This document shows, in pieces, positions 10,301 through 22,981 of a stretch of DNA of 64,000 bases. Origin of the DNA: Adineta ricciae. Its lineage: Eukaryota > Rotifera > Eurotatoria > Adinetida > Adinetidae. The notes under the pieces were generated by a model that had not been told where the DNA came from, did no database searches, and was given only the letters and a program-made list of their open reading frames with translations. Location of the stretch: positions 1-64,000 of the forward strand of contig CAJNOJ010000105.1 in the NCBI GenBank assembly GCA_905250025.1. The letters are read 5' to 3'. Positions within the stretch are counted from its first letter, which is position 1. The number at the start of each line of letters is the position of its first letter. The position numbers were made by a program, and so were the translations under genes.

Positions 10301-11422
10301 TCGATTGCTTGATGTAACAATCGCTTGGATATTTACTACCCGGCAGCCGATTTGTTTGAGGAAATACCGGGAGACAAGATTCTCATCGGAATCATTGGCA
10401 TTACTTTGACTGTGTGCCGTTTTGTCTGGTAAAAGATTCAGTGTGATCATGGGTGAGTCCGATGTTGACATCTGAGATGGAATATACGATTCATTGGGCA
10501 CTCGCATGCCTTGTGTTGTTGGTATACATTTAATATTGGAGAGAATTGTTTTGATTTTCGACCATTTGGATTCGGAAAAATGACTAGAGTGATTCGATAG
10601 ATTACTCAGAAGACATGTTGCTGTTTTCGTTTCTCGAAATAAATCGTGTTGATTCTTGTGTAAGTAAAAGTCTATAAGTTCTTTAAATGTACACGGTTGC
10701 AAAAATAGATTGTACTGTAATTGTTCTCGAGAGAAGTGTTCGGCTATACTGACCGGTAAGACGGATCTTGGCAGTGGAAGAACGGATGAAATATTTGACG
10801 CATCGTAATGAATCATTTGTTGAAATGAAATTTTGAATGAAGTTGTCGTTTTTTGGAAACGTGTGATTGATAGGATGTCTTTTACGTAGGAACGATCATT
10901 ACTACTACAAGTACAAAGCCATTTCAACAGCTCGGTTAGTTCGTTGAATGAAAGGATTGATGTGGCCAAGTGTTTTTTGATGAAAGATTTATGAACAACA
11001 TGAATCATTTGATATTCTTTCAGCGCCGTAAAGAAATCATTTTTTGTCAGGTCAAATGGTACAAGTGGAACAGAAAGAAATCCGTGAATATGTTCAGCAT
11101 CGGCAATATATGCTGCAGTAGATGGTATCAACGACAATTGTTCTGCCGATGGCAGTGCTTTCACCGGAACGAGAATATTTTCCACAGAAGCAAAAAATCC
11201 ACTGCGAACGATGTTACCTATATTGGACAACATGTATTGAAATTCATATGAAATCCAACATTGACTTACCAACTTTTACATTGGGCGTTGTTGGTTGAAA
11301 AGAGTATGTTTTGATCAACGTACTGTAATCGGAATAGTGGTTGCGAGAGATCATCTGATCATAGAGAATCCGAGCAATTTGTCCCACAGCTGAAAGAAGT
11401 TCTGTATTCCATCGAGCTATGT
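7301..11422 (-). CDS. Sacsin-like/DUF3684-type ATPase, middle and C-terminal part (haplotype B; 5' end cut at N)
   Basis: Continuation of a large Hsp90-like-ATPase protein. Exons join by short GT-AG introns: ~11422-11277, ~11216-8986 (the long body), ~8939 onward, then the segments around 8610-8390, 8350-8270, 8210-7670 and 7615-7301. The body is helical and Leu-rich, with no motif I can name in isolation. Towards the C-terminus there is a Pro/Ser/Arg-rich linker, then a conserved end with TCHELVHNINPNHDLSF, like the C-terminus of fungal DUF3684 proteins that carry a GHKL ATPase domain at the N-terminus. The 5' part breaks at the N at 11423. On its right the same gene resumes with a second, ~96% identical copy of exon C/D sequence. 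I read this piece as the second allele. Its cellular role is unknown; by analogy with sacsin it may be chaperone-related. Confidence 0.7.
9945..11422. repeat. Copy B of a ~1.48-kb duplicated segment
   Basis: This stretch matches 11424-12902 at roughly 96% identity, in the same orientation, and abuts it across the single N at 11423. It covers the end of exon C, an intron and the first ~1.27 kb of exon D of the sacsin-like gene. Allelic copies joined at an assembly gap are the simplest explanation. Confidence 0.85.
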
Positions 11423-11423
11423 N
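11423..11423. other. Single N: assembly junction
   Basis: An ambiguous base sits exactly where the sequence jumps from exon C (matching up to 12902) to the middle of exon D (matching from 9945). No splice site or repeat motif explains the jump. Confidence 0.85.
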
Positions 11424-14127
11424 TTTTCGAACGTCCTGTTGTTTATCATTGTGTTCAACAATGATTCGATCGATCAAACTAATCAAGTCGGGTACTTCTC
11501 GTACACCTAACTCTTTCAACAACGCGAACTCTGCTGAATTTCGATCGATATCAGGCCAGTCGAGAACGAGTAATTCATTCCATTTGAGTTGTTCCGCAAC
11601 AGATGGGAAATGAAGATTATGAGGACAATAGAGTTGTTTAATTCCAGTTGCAGATTGTAGTGTTGATCCTTGTAAGAATCGACTTGCTTTCAACGCTTGG
11701 AAGTCAGCATCGCTCATATTTTTCCGTTCCTTCACCAAGTTTTCAATCAAAGCTCGCATATTCTCCTGAGTTAGTCCCGGTCGATTGCTCGATGTAACAA
11801 TCGCTTGGATATTTACTACCCGGCAGCCGATTTGTTTGAGGAAATACCGGGAGACAAGATTCTCATCGGAGTCATTGGCATTACTTTGACTGTGTGCCGT
11901 TTTGTCTGGCAAAAGATTCAGTGTGATCACGGGCGAGTCCGATGTTGACATTTGAGATGGAATATACGATTCATTAGGCACTCGCATGCCTTGTGTTGTT
12001 GGTATACATTGAATATTGGAGAGAATTGTTTTGATTTTCGACCATTTGGATTCGGAAAAATGACTAGAGTGATTTGATAGATTACTCAGAAGATATGTTG
12101 CTGTTTTTGTTTCTCGAAATAAATCGTGTTGATTCTCGTGCAAGTAAAAATCTATAAGATCTTTGAATGTACACGGTTGCAAAAATAGATTGTACTGTAA
12201 TTGTTCTTGAGAGAAGTGTCCGGCTATACTGACCGGTAAGACGGATGTTGGCAGTGGAAGAACGGATGAAATATTTGACGCATCGTAATGAATCACTTTT
12301 TGAAATGAAATTTTGAATGAATTTGTCGTTTTTCGGAAACGTGTGATTGATAGAATGTCTTTTACGTAGGAACGATCATTACTACTACAAGTGCAAAGCC
12401 ATTTCAACAGCTCGGTTAGTTCGTCGAATGAAAGGATCGACGTGGTCAAGTGTTTTTTGATGAAAGATTTCTGAACAACATGAATCATTTGATATTCTTT
12501 CAGCGCCGTAAAGAAATCATTTTTTGTCAGGTCAAATGGCACAAGTGGAACAGAAAGAAATCCGTGAATATGTTCAGCATCGGCAATATATGCTGTAGTA
12601 GATGGTATCAACGACAATTGTTCTGCTGATGGCAAGGCTTTCACCGGAACGAGAATTTTTTCCACGAAAGCGAAAAATCCGCTGCGAACGATGTTACCTA
12701 TATTGGACAACATGTATTGAAATTCATATGAAATCCAACATTGACTTACCAACTTTTACATTGGGCGTTGTTGGTTGAAAAGAGTATGTTTTGATCAACG
12801 TACTGTAATCGGAATAGTGGTTGCGAGAGATCATCTGATCATAGAGAATCCGAGCAATTTGTCCCACAGCTGATAGAAGTTCTGTATTCCATCGAGCTAT
12901 GTACGGATCTTGTAAATTGAGTTCTTCACGTTCGACAGTCGGGATAAAATGGCTGTAGACATGCATGCCTATGCCAATCGATTGGTGTGTTCCAAGTCCG
13001 ATAAACACAAATCCCGATGGATCAATTTCGTTGTTATCAAGCAATTTCAATGGCAAAATCGAATTCAGAATTCTCTTTGACAAAGATGGTTCACATTGCT
13101 TTTGATCGCGAATCGTCTACAGAACAAAAGAAAGGAAGATTATACAATAGAATTAAGTTCGATATTCACCTCAGTTGGGACGAATAAAAGCTGAATTTGA
13201 ACCGTTGATGGTAAACTTTTCAGATTTCGTTGAACATAAGCATAAAACTGTTGATCGACATAAACGTTCGCTTCGACAGTAATATGCCCTAGAGTCATCG
13301 ATGTAGTATTATCAATGGTGAGTGTTTGTTCTGTTAGATGAAAGGAGTTCATATATAGCATTTGATTGACTGAATGTTGCGGTTTAAATGCAAACGTGTT
13401 TAGGAGTGGAGATTTCGTCTTCGATATTTGAAAGACATTCGTTGAATTGATTGTTATGGTAAGATTTACAAGATTTCTTGTGAATGAAAGAACTACAGTA
13501 ATTACAAAGAAAAGAAAGTGATTGAGAAATACTTTCGATTTGTCTGTTACCTTTTGCAAAATAAGTTTTCAATTGAGTTAAATCGATTGTTGGTACGACT
13601 GCTTTTGTTTCTTCAGATGATTCGGTACTCAGAATATAAGCATCTCGCATGTGAAGAGTAACCGAAGTTTTACTCGACTGTTGTTGAGCAGGTAATTGAC
13701 CATGTTCATATAACAATCTATCGCCTTCCCACCCGAATTTTATGTACTCCTTTCCTGAAGTAATCATAGGCTCTTCTGCATATGAGAATACCGAGAAAAA
13801 TCCTACACCGAATTGACCAACAGATTGTGGATCTGTATTTCCCTCGGCAATAGTAGCCACACGTTTCCAATCAGTTTCTGAGAAGACGTTCCCATTGTTT
13901 ATCAAACGTACTTCAATAATCGTTTGACCATGAAAGTTTTTCTCATCTGATGATGACTGCGGTGCATCGCATATAATCTGCAATTGAAATGATGTTGCTT
14001 TCGCATCATCAGCATTTTGAATAAGTTCTCGGATAACTACAAAATCAGATGAATATTGAGTGAGAATTTTGTCAACCATCTTTCGCACATTGACACCAAC
14101 TGCGTGCCATCTTTCATTTCGCTGCAT
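11424..14127 (-). CDS. Sacsin-like/DUF3684-type ATPase, N-terminal part (haplotype A; 3' end cut at N)
   Basis: N-terminal half of the same gene. The ATG at 14127 (MQRNERWHAVG) is the first methionine in frame; the frame is open a little further upstream without an ATG. Residues ~1-200 are a GHKL/Hsp90-type ATPase: N-box ELIQNADDA, G1-like LINNGNVF, and G2 GQFGVGFFSVF. The intron after YFAK joins to VLSFTRN, and further introns fall near 13160-13095 and 12750-12695. The frame then runs through the exon C/D body until the N at 11423. The family pairs this ATPase with a DUF3684 body; in animals the nearest well-known relative is sacsin, a chaperone-associated protein. Read literally, the join would encode a protein with a duplicated middle, which I think is artificial. 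Confidence 0.72.
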
Positions 14128-14456
14128 ATTCGATTGATGAGACAATATTTTAACCTTTGTAACACTGGCTTTCACTGCTTGATAAAGATGAGAGTAGTGT
14201 CGGCAGATCTCCTCTGGTAAATGTCAGATAGCAAAGAATATCAGCACCCCTCTGTTATGAATCACTTTGTTTATATCACATGACGATAAGAAAGACTAAT
14301 ACATTAAAAGAAAAACCAACAAGACTTTGCTTATTGTTGACAAACTCTGATATTCATTTTCTTAAATGTGTTTCAAACGAAGAATGTGTCGCTAAATTCA
14401 TCTTTTACTAAAAGCGTTAGTTTGAAGTATAGTTCTTTTAAAGATCTGCTGTCAAA
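14128..14456. other. Intergenic between two minus-strand genes
   Basis: About 330 bases 5' of the ATPase ATG and 3' of the 106-aa gene. It is nearly identical to 45655-45982. No TATA box or other motif stands out. Confidence 0.4.
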
Positions 14457-14837
14457 TCATAGAAATCCTTTATGCTGCATGTATGGCTTTGGAGCAACAC
14501 CAATACCAAATCCAAAATCAAGAGGCTTCGACAATGTCCAATAGCTTCGACCATTCAATGTACGAAGTCCGGTCAAAATAATAGATCTTTTTCTTAGCTC
14601 ATAGATCAAACGATGTGGTTCATATTTACAACTGAAACCGCCTTTGTAAGCCAATAACGGTATCTTCTTCTCGCGTAGAAAAGCAATCTACAATAACAAC
14701 TGTATTAGTTCTATTATGATAAAACCAGCTAGGATATCCCCACTCACCGCTTGCCGCGTAATTTCGGAATCGTCGACATCAGCCAAGTGAATGAATAAGG
14801 GACCACACCGATAATTAGCCGGATTCCATGACAACAT
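14457..14837 (-). CDS. Conserved orphan, 106 aa, two exons (copy A)
   Basis: Exons 14837-14748 and 14687-14457 join in phase to give 106 aa. I recognise no family. The protein is basic and soluble-looking, with no signal peptide or membrane segment. Notable stretches are RCGPLFIHLADVDDSEI, KKIPLLAYKGGFSCKYEPH and a Gly/Phe-rich FGFGIGVAPKPYM near the end. Copy B (46362-45983) keeps the exon structure, start, stop and almost every residue; the one clear change is Lys to Arg near the C-terminus. That low rate beside variable intergenic DNA supports a real, constrained gene. It lies ~170 bases from the 3' end of the helicase gene on the same strand. Confidence 0.65.
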
Positions 14838-15010
14838 TTCTCAAGCACACTGCCGTACAACACTCAATTGCAATTTTCACTTTCTTACCACCTATTTTGT
14901 AAAAAAATCGAGTTTTTTTTCTCGTTCTCCTTCCTTTTCTCAATGCGATGTCAATGGTTACGTGTTCCGTTCTTCAAAACAACATTTTTATTCATTCAAA
15001 TAATTCCATT

Positions 15011-16601
15011 CTACACAATAAAACGCGAGTGAACATCATTTCTACTCTCTACTAAAGCGCTACGAATATGTATTTTAAAACGTTCTTGGACTTTATTCAA
15101 AATATCCGCTTCATCTTGACTTGAAATAATCGTTAAGATCACACCTTTCGTACCAAAACGACTGGCACGAGCAGCCTAGGTTGAAAAATATCTTCAACAT
15201 AAATATAACGGTATCAAATAGGACGACCTTACTCGATGAAGATAGGAATCGATGTCTTCCGGTACATCGTAGTTAATTATAAGATTGACACGTTCGAGAT
15301 CGATACCACGTTCAAACACATTTGTTGCGACAACAAGACGCGTTCGAAATGCTTTCAAGTCTTCATAAACTATCAAACTAAATCAAACTTCTCATTGAAA
15401 ATCTGAAAGATTTTTTTACACCTACCGATCGCTTCGAGGTAGATCATTGTGAATCTGTTTAGTTGGAAAACATTGATCTACTAAAAACTTGCATAAATAG
15501 GAACAGCGTGCTGTTGAGTCAACAAATATGATTGCTTCATCAAATTCTAATTTATCTAGCAACTTAGCTAGCTTTGTTGATTTCTTACGTTCACGAGAAT
15601 TAACGTAAAAATGTTGAAGAAGCTTTATACAAATCATTTACAGATTCACATATGAAATACAAGAAACTTACTCGAGGCATTAATTTACTTTCGTCATGGA
15701 TATAGAGTTCTATTGGCTAAGAAAGCTTTGATATTGATAGTATAAATCAGACTATGATGTTGACCTACTTTTCGCATGAATTCCTTACAGATCGGTTGAA
15801 TGAATTCATTAATTGTCGCACTCAGCATCAAGACTTGGTTATTCATTGACGTCATGTTGAATATTTTACGAACATCTCGACGAGTATCTGAAGAACAAGG
15901 AAAAAATCTCTACACATAAAGAAGAAGCCTGTTTTCACCATGCATCTTGAAGATCTGATCGCATTCGTCGATGATAAAATATTGAATAAAATCTAATCTG
16001 AGTGCTCGCATCTTAGCTAATGCTAAAAGTCGACCAGGAGTTCCAATGACGACATGTGGACACTTATTTCTCAGAATATATCTATTTTCGGCTGTGGATG
16101 TGCCGCCGACAAAAGTCGAAACTTTGATGTTTGGCAAATGTTTAGAAAATCGTTCGTATGCACTAGTTATTTGGAATGCTAATTCGTTCGTAGGGCAGAC
16201 GACGAGAACTGATACCTGAAAAATAGGGAACATTTCAGGATGAATACTCTCCTAAAATGTCTAATCATACTTGTCCGTCGATTGGTTGAAGCTGTTGAAG
16301 TGTTGCAAGTACATAAACCGCTGTTTTACCTGTACCTGATGCACCTTGGCACAGAATATCTCTGCCAAGGATTGCTGACGGTATCGCTTGCTTTTGTACT
16401 GTAAAAGAACTCGATGTAAACCTTTCTTATTCACGATTATCTCAAACCTTCAGATGGATATTCGTAACCAGCGTCAGTAATTGCTTGGAGCAATTCAGTT
16501 TTCAGTTGAAAATCTCGAAAACTATCGGACTTCAATAGATCTTTCAGCGGTTCAGTTACATCTTCGTCATCATAATCAAGAAGTCCATGATCGTCAAACA
16601 T
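15011..16601 (-). CDS. UAP56/DDX39-like DEAD-box RNA helicase paralogue (copy A)
   Basis: A multi-exon DECD-box helicase starting at ATG 16601 ([15 protein letters not shown]) and ending at 15011. The order matches UAP56/Sub2/DDX39: acidic N-terminus, [11 protein letters not shown]-motif region YPSEVQKQAIP, Walker A GASGTGKT, motif Ia [16 protein letters not shown], motif II DECD, motif [16 protein letters not shown], motif [16 protein letters not shown] and motif [12 protein letters not shown]. Several signature residues differ from orthodox UAP56: TRELA is TNELA, SKSGMGKT is [13 protein letters not shown] is VFERG, and ARAGRFG is ARASRFG. UAP56 loads the TREX complex for mRNA export and acts in splicing. 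This copy looks like a diverged paralogue with the ATP site intact. The C-terminus reads [13 protein letters not shown]; copy B stops five residues earlier. Confidence 0.85.
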
Positions 16602-16784
16602 ATTTGATGCTTAAGAATATGGGTTTTGAAAAACAAACTCAATAAATACTCATTATCAATGTAAATAATTACACTCAATTGTGAAACACATGAGTCATAT
16701 CGACGAGAACGGAGAGAAAGTACGAATGTATTCTTTTCCATTTATTACATGACAAGCAAAACATGTGATTTGCACTACAGTCAT

Positions 16785-19700
16785 TCATTCCACATTTTCT
16801 TCAGTCTTATCGATATTCCTTTGATTTCGACGCCGTTCAACATTGTTTCGAAAAGCTTTAACACCAATTCGATGTAGATAAACTTCCCGTTGCCGTTGTA
16901 AGGTCGTTGTTATCGGATGATAGTCTTTCGGGCGATCTTTTTTCACATTATCGGCAGCATCAGCTTCAATACCTGCTAACGACGTGTGCAAAGTACCGAG
17001 AACGTTTTTCGTTAAACCATCAAGTATGTCAACGCAATGCATACGATCGTTTTCACATATGGGCATATTCATCGCCGCAAAAAACAAATGGTTCGGCTTC
17101 GGAATACGTAATGGTGGTTCGAGACCATCGACGAAATCTGATAATTGATCGTAACGTATAAATTGCGAACCAGAGGGATCTAAGTGTTGCCATTTCTCAT
17201 AATACATATCATAGTCATCATCGGTTAAACCCTACAATTAGCAAAGTCGAAAATCAATTCTATTCGTCGTCTATTTGCTTACTTGCTGCACGTCATCTTG
17301 AGCCTGAGAGAAATTCTCCAGTATCACAGCGATGTACATATTAACCTAGAGCGATAATAGACAATTGAAAATTGCGCTATCAACATTCTTTTGTACTTAC
17401 TACAACAAACGAAGTCATGATCACAAAACTCACGAGAAACCCGGTTGCAATTCCCATATTACCACAATCGCCACTATTTGACGGCGAAGGTATCGTTGGG
17501 TCACAATCCGGTGGTCGATCATTCGCTAATGCTTGGAAAACACTCGACCAACCGGCTGTCGTACACATTTGAAAGAGCACAATCATCGCATTCGGGAACG
17601 TTTCGAAATTGAATAGATCTGTGATACCAGCTGACTTTCTCACATACGCAAAGAAGGACATACCGAATATTGAATAAATGAACATAATAAGAAAAAGAAG
17701 TAGACCAATATTGAATAATGCAGGTATTGAGACAGTTAATGAGAAAAGTAATGTTCGAATACCTTTGGCTCCTGTGGAGAGAAAAAGAAAAGTTTCAATT
17801 ACGATTCATTCGATTGAATCAAACCTTTGACGAGTCGCAATATTCTTCCTACACGTACGACACGAAAAACACGTAGTAAAGTTGGATTGACAAAAAACTG
17901 AGCCATAATCTCCTTCAATGTTTGTTCTATGGAAACATAAAAAAAACCTCATATTTTAAAAATAACATGCATAACCTACCAAGAATTGATGCGGCGACAA
18001 TGATGAAGTCGAAGACGTTCCATGGGATTGTAAAATATTTAAAATTCAATGCAATCAACTTCATAAAACATTCAATCGTAAATCTAAATCATCAGTACAG
18101 TTGTAGCACATCTCTCACGACAACTCATCCTTACGTTGCAACGAAAAACTGATTGACATATTCCAAAACGTAACTATAAGTTCGGCTTTGATTGTAATGC
18201 TCAAGACACATGCAAAGCATATTAAGAAAGATGCATAACATGATAAATATGTCGAATTTTTGATTGGTCGTTACATCGAAAAGAAACCGTGCCACAGCAA
18301 ACTAGAAAAATATCGATTGTCTATCCGACATATATTTATAGGAAAGATTTACTCTCGGTCTTGGTAATGCTTTTGTCGGCTTTTTATTTCCTAGTTTTTT
18401 CATTGCGTTATAATACTTCTTTTGATCTTCTGTCATAAACATTTCAATCGCACCGGTTTGTAACTAAAAGAGAAACGCACAATTTTTGTTATCATAGAGA
18501 TAACAGAAAGTAAATTAGCTACTAATCGCTTCTGCTGATTGAAATTATCGATTACAACGCCGATAAATAAATTCAGAATGAAAAATGAACCAAGTATAAT
18601 AAATAGGACAAAGAAGATAAGAATATACACATTCGCTTCATATTCCGGTTGAACGTCGATCTACGAATGCAGGTGAACAGAGAAATTTCCAATAAGCAAT
18701 TTCTTACTTCTTTCGCATCGGTTGCATCAGCCATGATTTCAACCCAACCTTTGAATGTCGCCTAATCAAAGCAGAAATTCGTTACTTTTCTTCCATTTTC
18801 TAACTTACAACTTGAAATAACGACAAATAACCCATGAGAACATTATCGAAATTCAGTCTTGAATTCTCCCATGTGAAGTTTTTTTGTAAACAATCGACTT
18901 TGTTCGTGACATTCTCGGATACATGTACTCGGATATGTGTGTTCACATAAACACATTTATAAAACTTTCCCGCGAACAGCTGCACACCCATAATGGAGAA
19001 TATTAACCAGAATACCAAACAAACCAGTAAAACATTGAAAATCGCCGGTATAGCACCAATCAAAGCATTGACAACAGTCTATTCAAACAAGTAAAGAAGG
19101 TTATTTACGAAAAAGATGCATTTCTCTTACTCGAATGGCTTCGAATCTTGACAAAGCTCGCAGTGGACGCAATGCTCGTAGTGTCCTCATAGATTTAAAT
19201 GCTGGTATATCAGCAATATGAAACAGATCAAGTATAGTTCCAAGAAGACTAACAAGGACAATGAGAAAATCTAATCGATTCCAACCGCTTTTGAAATAAG
19301 TACAAATCCCATACGCAAACCATTTAATAATCAATTCACTAGTAAAGATAACCGTAAAGATCTTGTCAAAAATCAATAAAACTTTCGAAAATAAGACTTG
19401 TTGCCGTGTATGAATATCCTCCAATGCCTTCAATGCAGAAAAACAAAACAGATCATCGAACGCTTTTTCACTTGCAAATCAACTTACTAAAGTTAAACTA
19501 CTAACTAAGATACTTATTAAGATAACCCATTCGAAATAGCGATGATCGACAAGACGAAGAGTCAAATGTCGAAGATATGTCCAATAGTTTTGAACGATCT
19601 CCGGAATATATGTTGAACAGCAGGAGAAATGTTTCGATATACCACTCGGACAACAATCGGGTGGGAAATAAAGAATTTCATGGTTAGTCGGCGACGTTTC

Positions 19701-22700
19701 GATATCGGCGAGTGTCATTCGAGGAAGATCAGGAGTTAATTCAATTTCAATTGCAAGAGCATCATCCTCTCGAGAACACAGACGTTTAATCGATCGAATG
19801 AGGAAATGAACGAAACGTCGAATACGATTGATAGCTTCAGTGATTTTATCCTGTTCAGTTTCCTTTTCGTTGAACACATCGGAACCAAACGATGCAAGTA
19901 GAAGTGCGAGAAATGAATTCAATATCTAAAGTAAACTCTACACGTACTTTTTGATCATTCGGAGTTTCAAATCATATACCACAAGATTGCCAATGATGAA
20001 AGTAAAGAGAAAGAATGGAATACACGGCCAGCCAGCACATTCGAGACATACCCACATAGATTCAATCCATTCACCGCATAGGACACGAAAGACAATCCTT
20101 TTCGAGAAAAAAAAGCACATTGAATTTCACTTGTTCGTAGGCACAAACTTACATGAATGCGTGGAAAAAATCGAAGAAATTCCATCGTGGCATGTCCTTG
20201 CCGAATTTATCAGCATATTTTTGACCGAACAGCTAAAAATGAATCGTTTCAATTAGATTTCTATCTGAATCTCGCATTATTTACCTGCATTCCCATCACG
20301 GCAAAGATAAATATAATAATGATAAGAACTAATGTTAAGTTTCCCAAATCTCCCAATGATTTTCCAATAATTGACACAAGTCGATTCAGCGTTTTCCATG
20401 ATTTCGCTAATTTAAACACTCGTAACTATACAACATAGGAAAACATTCGAAATACATCACCGAAACTTGACTTACTAATCGAAATGAACGTAACACACTC
20501 AAACCCTTGACATTGGCAAGACCTAACTCAATAAGACTCACAGTAACAATGATTAAATCAAAAACATTCCATTCATTCTTGAGAAACTTCGCTGGAGTCA
20601 ATGCAATGATTTTCAATATCGATTCAGCCGTGAATATACATGTAAACGCATAATTTCCTGTTGTTAAAATTCGTGTCATATATTCACTTTGACCGTGATG
20701 ATCAAGTGCCATGAATATCGTGTTTATAATGATGCATATGGTGATAAATAAATCAACAAATGCGTCCAGAACAAAAAACGCAAGAACCGCCTATAAACAA
20801 TAATTGAATATCGATAGTTTCGATGAAAACAATTTACTTGAATTCGTTGAAATACGGTCGATTGACAACTCCATGTGCAACAATAAGTCTGCAGAAATTT
20901 AAATAACGGTCGATCACACAGATTGGATTTCTTCGCATCTGAAACTGAAAATATGAGAAAACATTGTTCTTAGGTAATAGATTTCTCACTTTGTGATGGA
21001 ATAGTCATGGTATCCAGTTCTTGAACAGGTACGACTTCAGACAGTAGAGCACATTGTATATCAGATTCGATTTGATCAAACTTTGATGAAAGAAAAACTT
21101 GTAAAAAGTCTGGAAATGTACGTAGTTCTTACTGTATCGTCATTTCGATTTCGTTCCGATGAATCATTGTTGAATTGTTGACTCTTTCTTGACAACTGCG
21201 ATGGATTTATCTTTGTATTTTGTTCAGAATCGACCGACGTTTTTGAAGATAATATCTGTTTACGTTGATTTTCAATTTTTTGCCTTTCGAATTCTTCATT
21301 TTCGGCTGCCGCTTTGGTTTGCTGTTCAAGATACGATCGAGCAACGATAGCTAAGATTAAATTGACCAGATAGAACGAGCCAAAAAAGATAACCGCAACG
21401 AAATAGAAGAAATGATAACGACCAGCTGCTGATAAAACCTAAAAATCAAGCATTTCGTTAAGATTTTGTTTAGAAAATCCTTACCAGTTGGTAAAGATTC
21501 TCCCAATAATCTTGTGTCATCAATCGAAAACATGAAAGCATTGCCCAACCGTAATTATCAAAACTAAATCAACAAAAAAGTGAGCATTAAAACGAGGTAT
21601 AAGTGAAATCTATGTACCTTGTGTATCCAAAATCCGGACTAAACGGCATAAACAAAGAATCTTTGTAAGAATCAACAGAGAAAACTCTTACTTTTCACCT
21701 CGATCTCTCAAACAGACATAACCTTCGGGACATTTATTCGTTCCACTTGAATTACCACAAAGAAAGTAAAGATCATCTTTCCGATACCAATAGGCTAAAA
21801 ACGATCAAATCATCATCCATACATCACAATGGATTTCTTCACATACTTGCATTATTCATCTGTGTTAGATACACACCATACGACATGTTGGAAAGATTCG
21901 AAATATTTGAGAATGAGTCATATGTTGGTACACATTTTTGTCGAAGAGTACCTGTATACAGTTGCATACCTATCTAAAATGGCAAATTTTGTTTTCAATA
22001 TAATCAATCGTCTTCCTGTTCGATCTCAAACCAAAGCGAATATTGAAAGAACAAACGTTGATAGGACGACAACATCTCGCAGAGAGATAAATGATTGAAT
22101 CAATGCATTCACAATCGTTTTTAAACCTACGAAAACGAATTCGGTCAATTTTCACTCGATAAATAGAAAATATTTTACCAGGTACAACCGCAACAGTTTT
22201 CAGTGCTCGTAACACTCGAAATGTTCGTAAAACTGCAACGTTACCCAAATCAACAAAAAATCCCACATATCTAAAAATTCATTCAGTTTGATATGTCACA
22301 TCGAGAATCGCTCTTTCCAGACATACGCAAGTGAAATCACAACAAAATCCAACCAATTCCACGGATCTCGCAAAAATGTATATTTCCCAAGAAGAAATCC
22401 GCGTGCCAAACACTTAATCAATGCTTCCATTGTATAAATGCCCGTAAAAACATACCTACACATGTGAATGATTTATTCTGACAAAGAACTTCACTGAACA
22501 TCACTTACTCGACAGCATCGGGCACGTCCTTCATCGTCATAAACACACAATTTGTCAGAATCGTCAGAATAACTACTGTACTAAAAAGTGAATGAGTTAA
22601 TAGTCGTATAGCTACACGTCGAATCCAATTGAAAGGAGATAGAAGAAATAAAGCCGGTGTTGAACTGAACCGAAATATAGTTTTACTTGAATTAATAACT

Positions 22701-22981
22701 AGAAATACCTAGGATTCTGAAAATTAACATCGAACTTTGTCAAATCCTCAACATACATCATCCGCTTCATAGTAATCATCGATTTCTTCGATTGGCTTGC
22801 CGATCAGTTTCTTTGGAAATCTAGTTCTTACAACGTCAGGTAATTTTTCTCCAGTCGCTAGTTTTTTATTCGGTAATCGTTTGTCACTGGTTTGTTGTTG
22901 TTGTTGTTGTTGTTGAGAATGTTTAATACGTTCAAATGATTCATGTGTAAACTCGCGAAATACAATCGAATCGTAATCCAT
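16785..22981 (-). CDS. Voltage-gated sodium channel alpha subunit, Nav1 type (copy A)
   Basis: A four-domain channel in roughly 25 short exons from ATG 22981 to a stop at 16785. The N-terminus ([16 protein letters not shown], then eight Gln) leads into domain I. The S4 segments are clear: [13 protein letters not shown] (I), LSVLRSFRL (II), [21 protein letters not shown] split over text as two pieces (III), and [19 protein letters not shown] (IV). The selectivity filter is DEKA: TQDYWE (~21510), CGEWIE (~20070), ATFKGW (~18750) and TTAGW (~17563). That is a sodium-selective Nav1 filter, not the calcium EEEE or the DEEA type. The III-IV linker carries MFM ([17 protein letters not shown]), as in arthropod channels, for fast inactivation. 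The C-terminus has the EF-hand-like [15 protein letters not shown] region and a basic IQ-like helix. It is intact and should conduct action-potential sodium current. Confidence 0.93.

Noticed and set aside
8948-12752. Protein with an internally duplicated ATPase body
   Set aside because: The repeat unit abuts the N at 11423 in mid-exon; it is better explained as two alleles joined than as a real internal repeat.
16785-22981. NALCN or Cav channel
   Set aside because: The filter is DEKA and the III-IV linker has MFM, both Nav1 features; NALCN and Cav filters differ.
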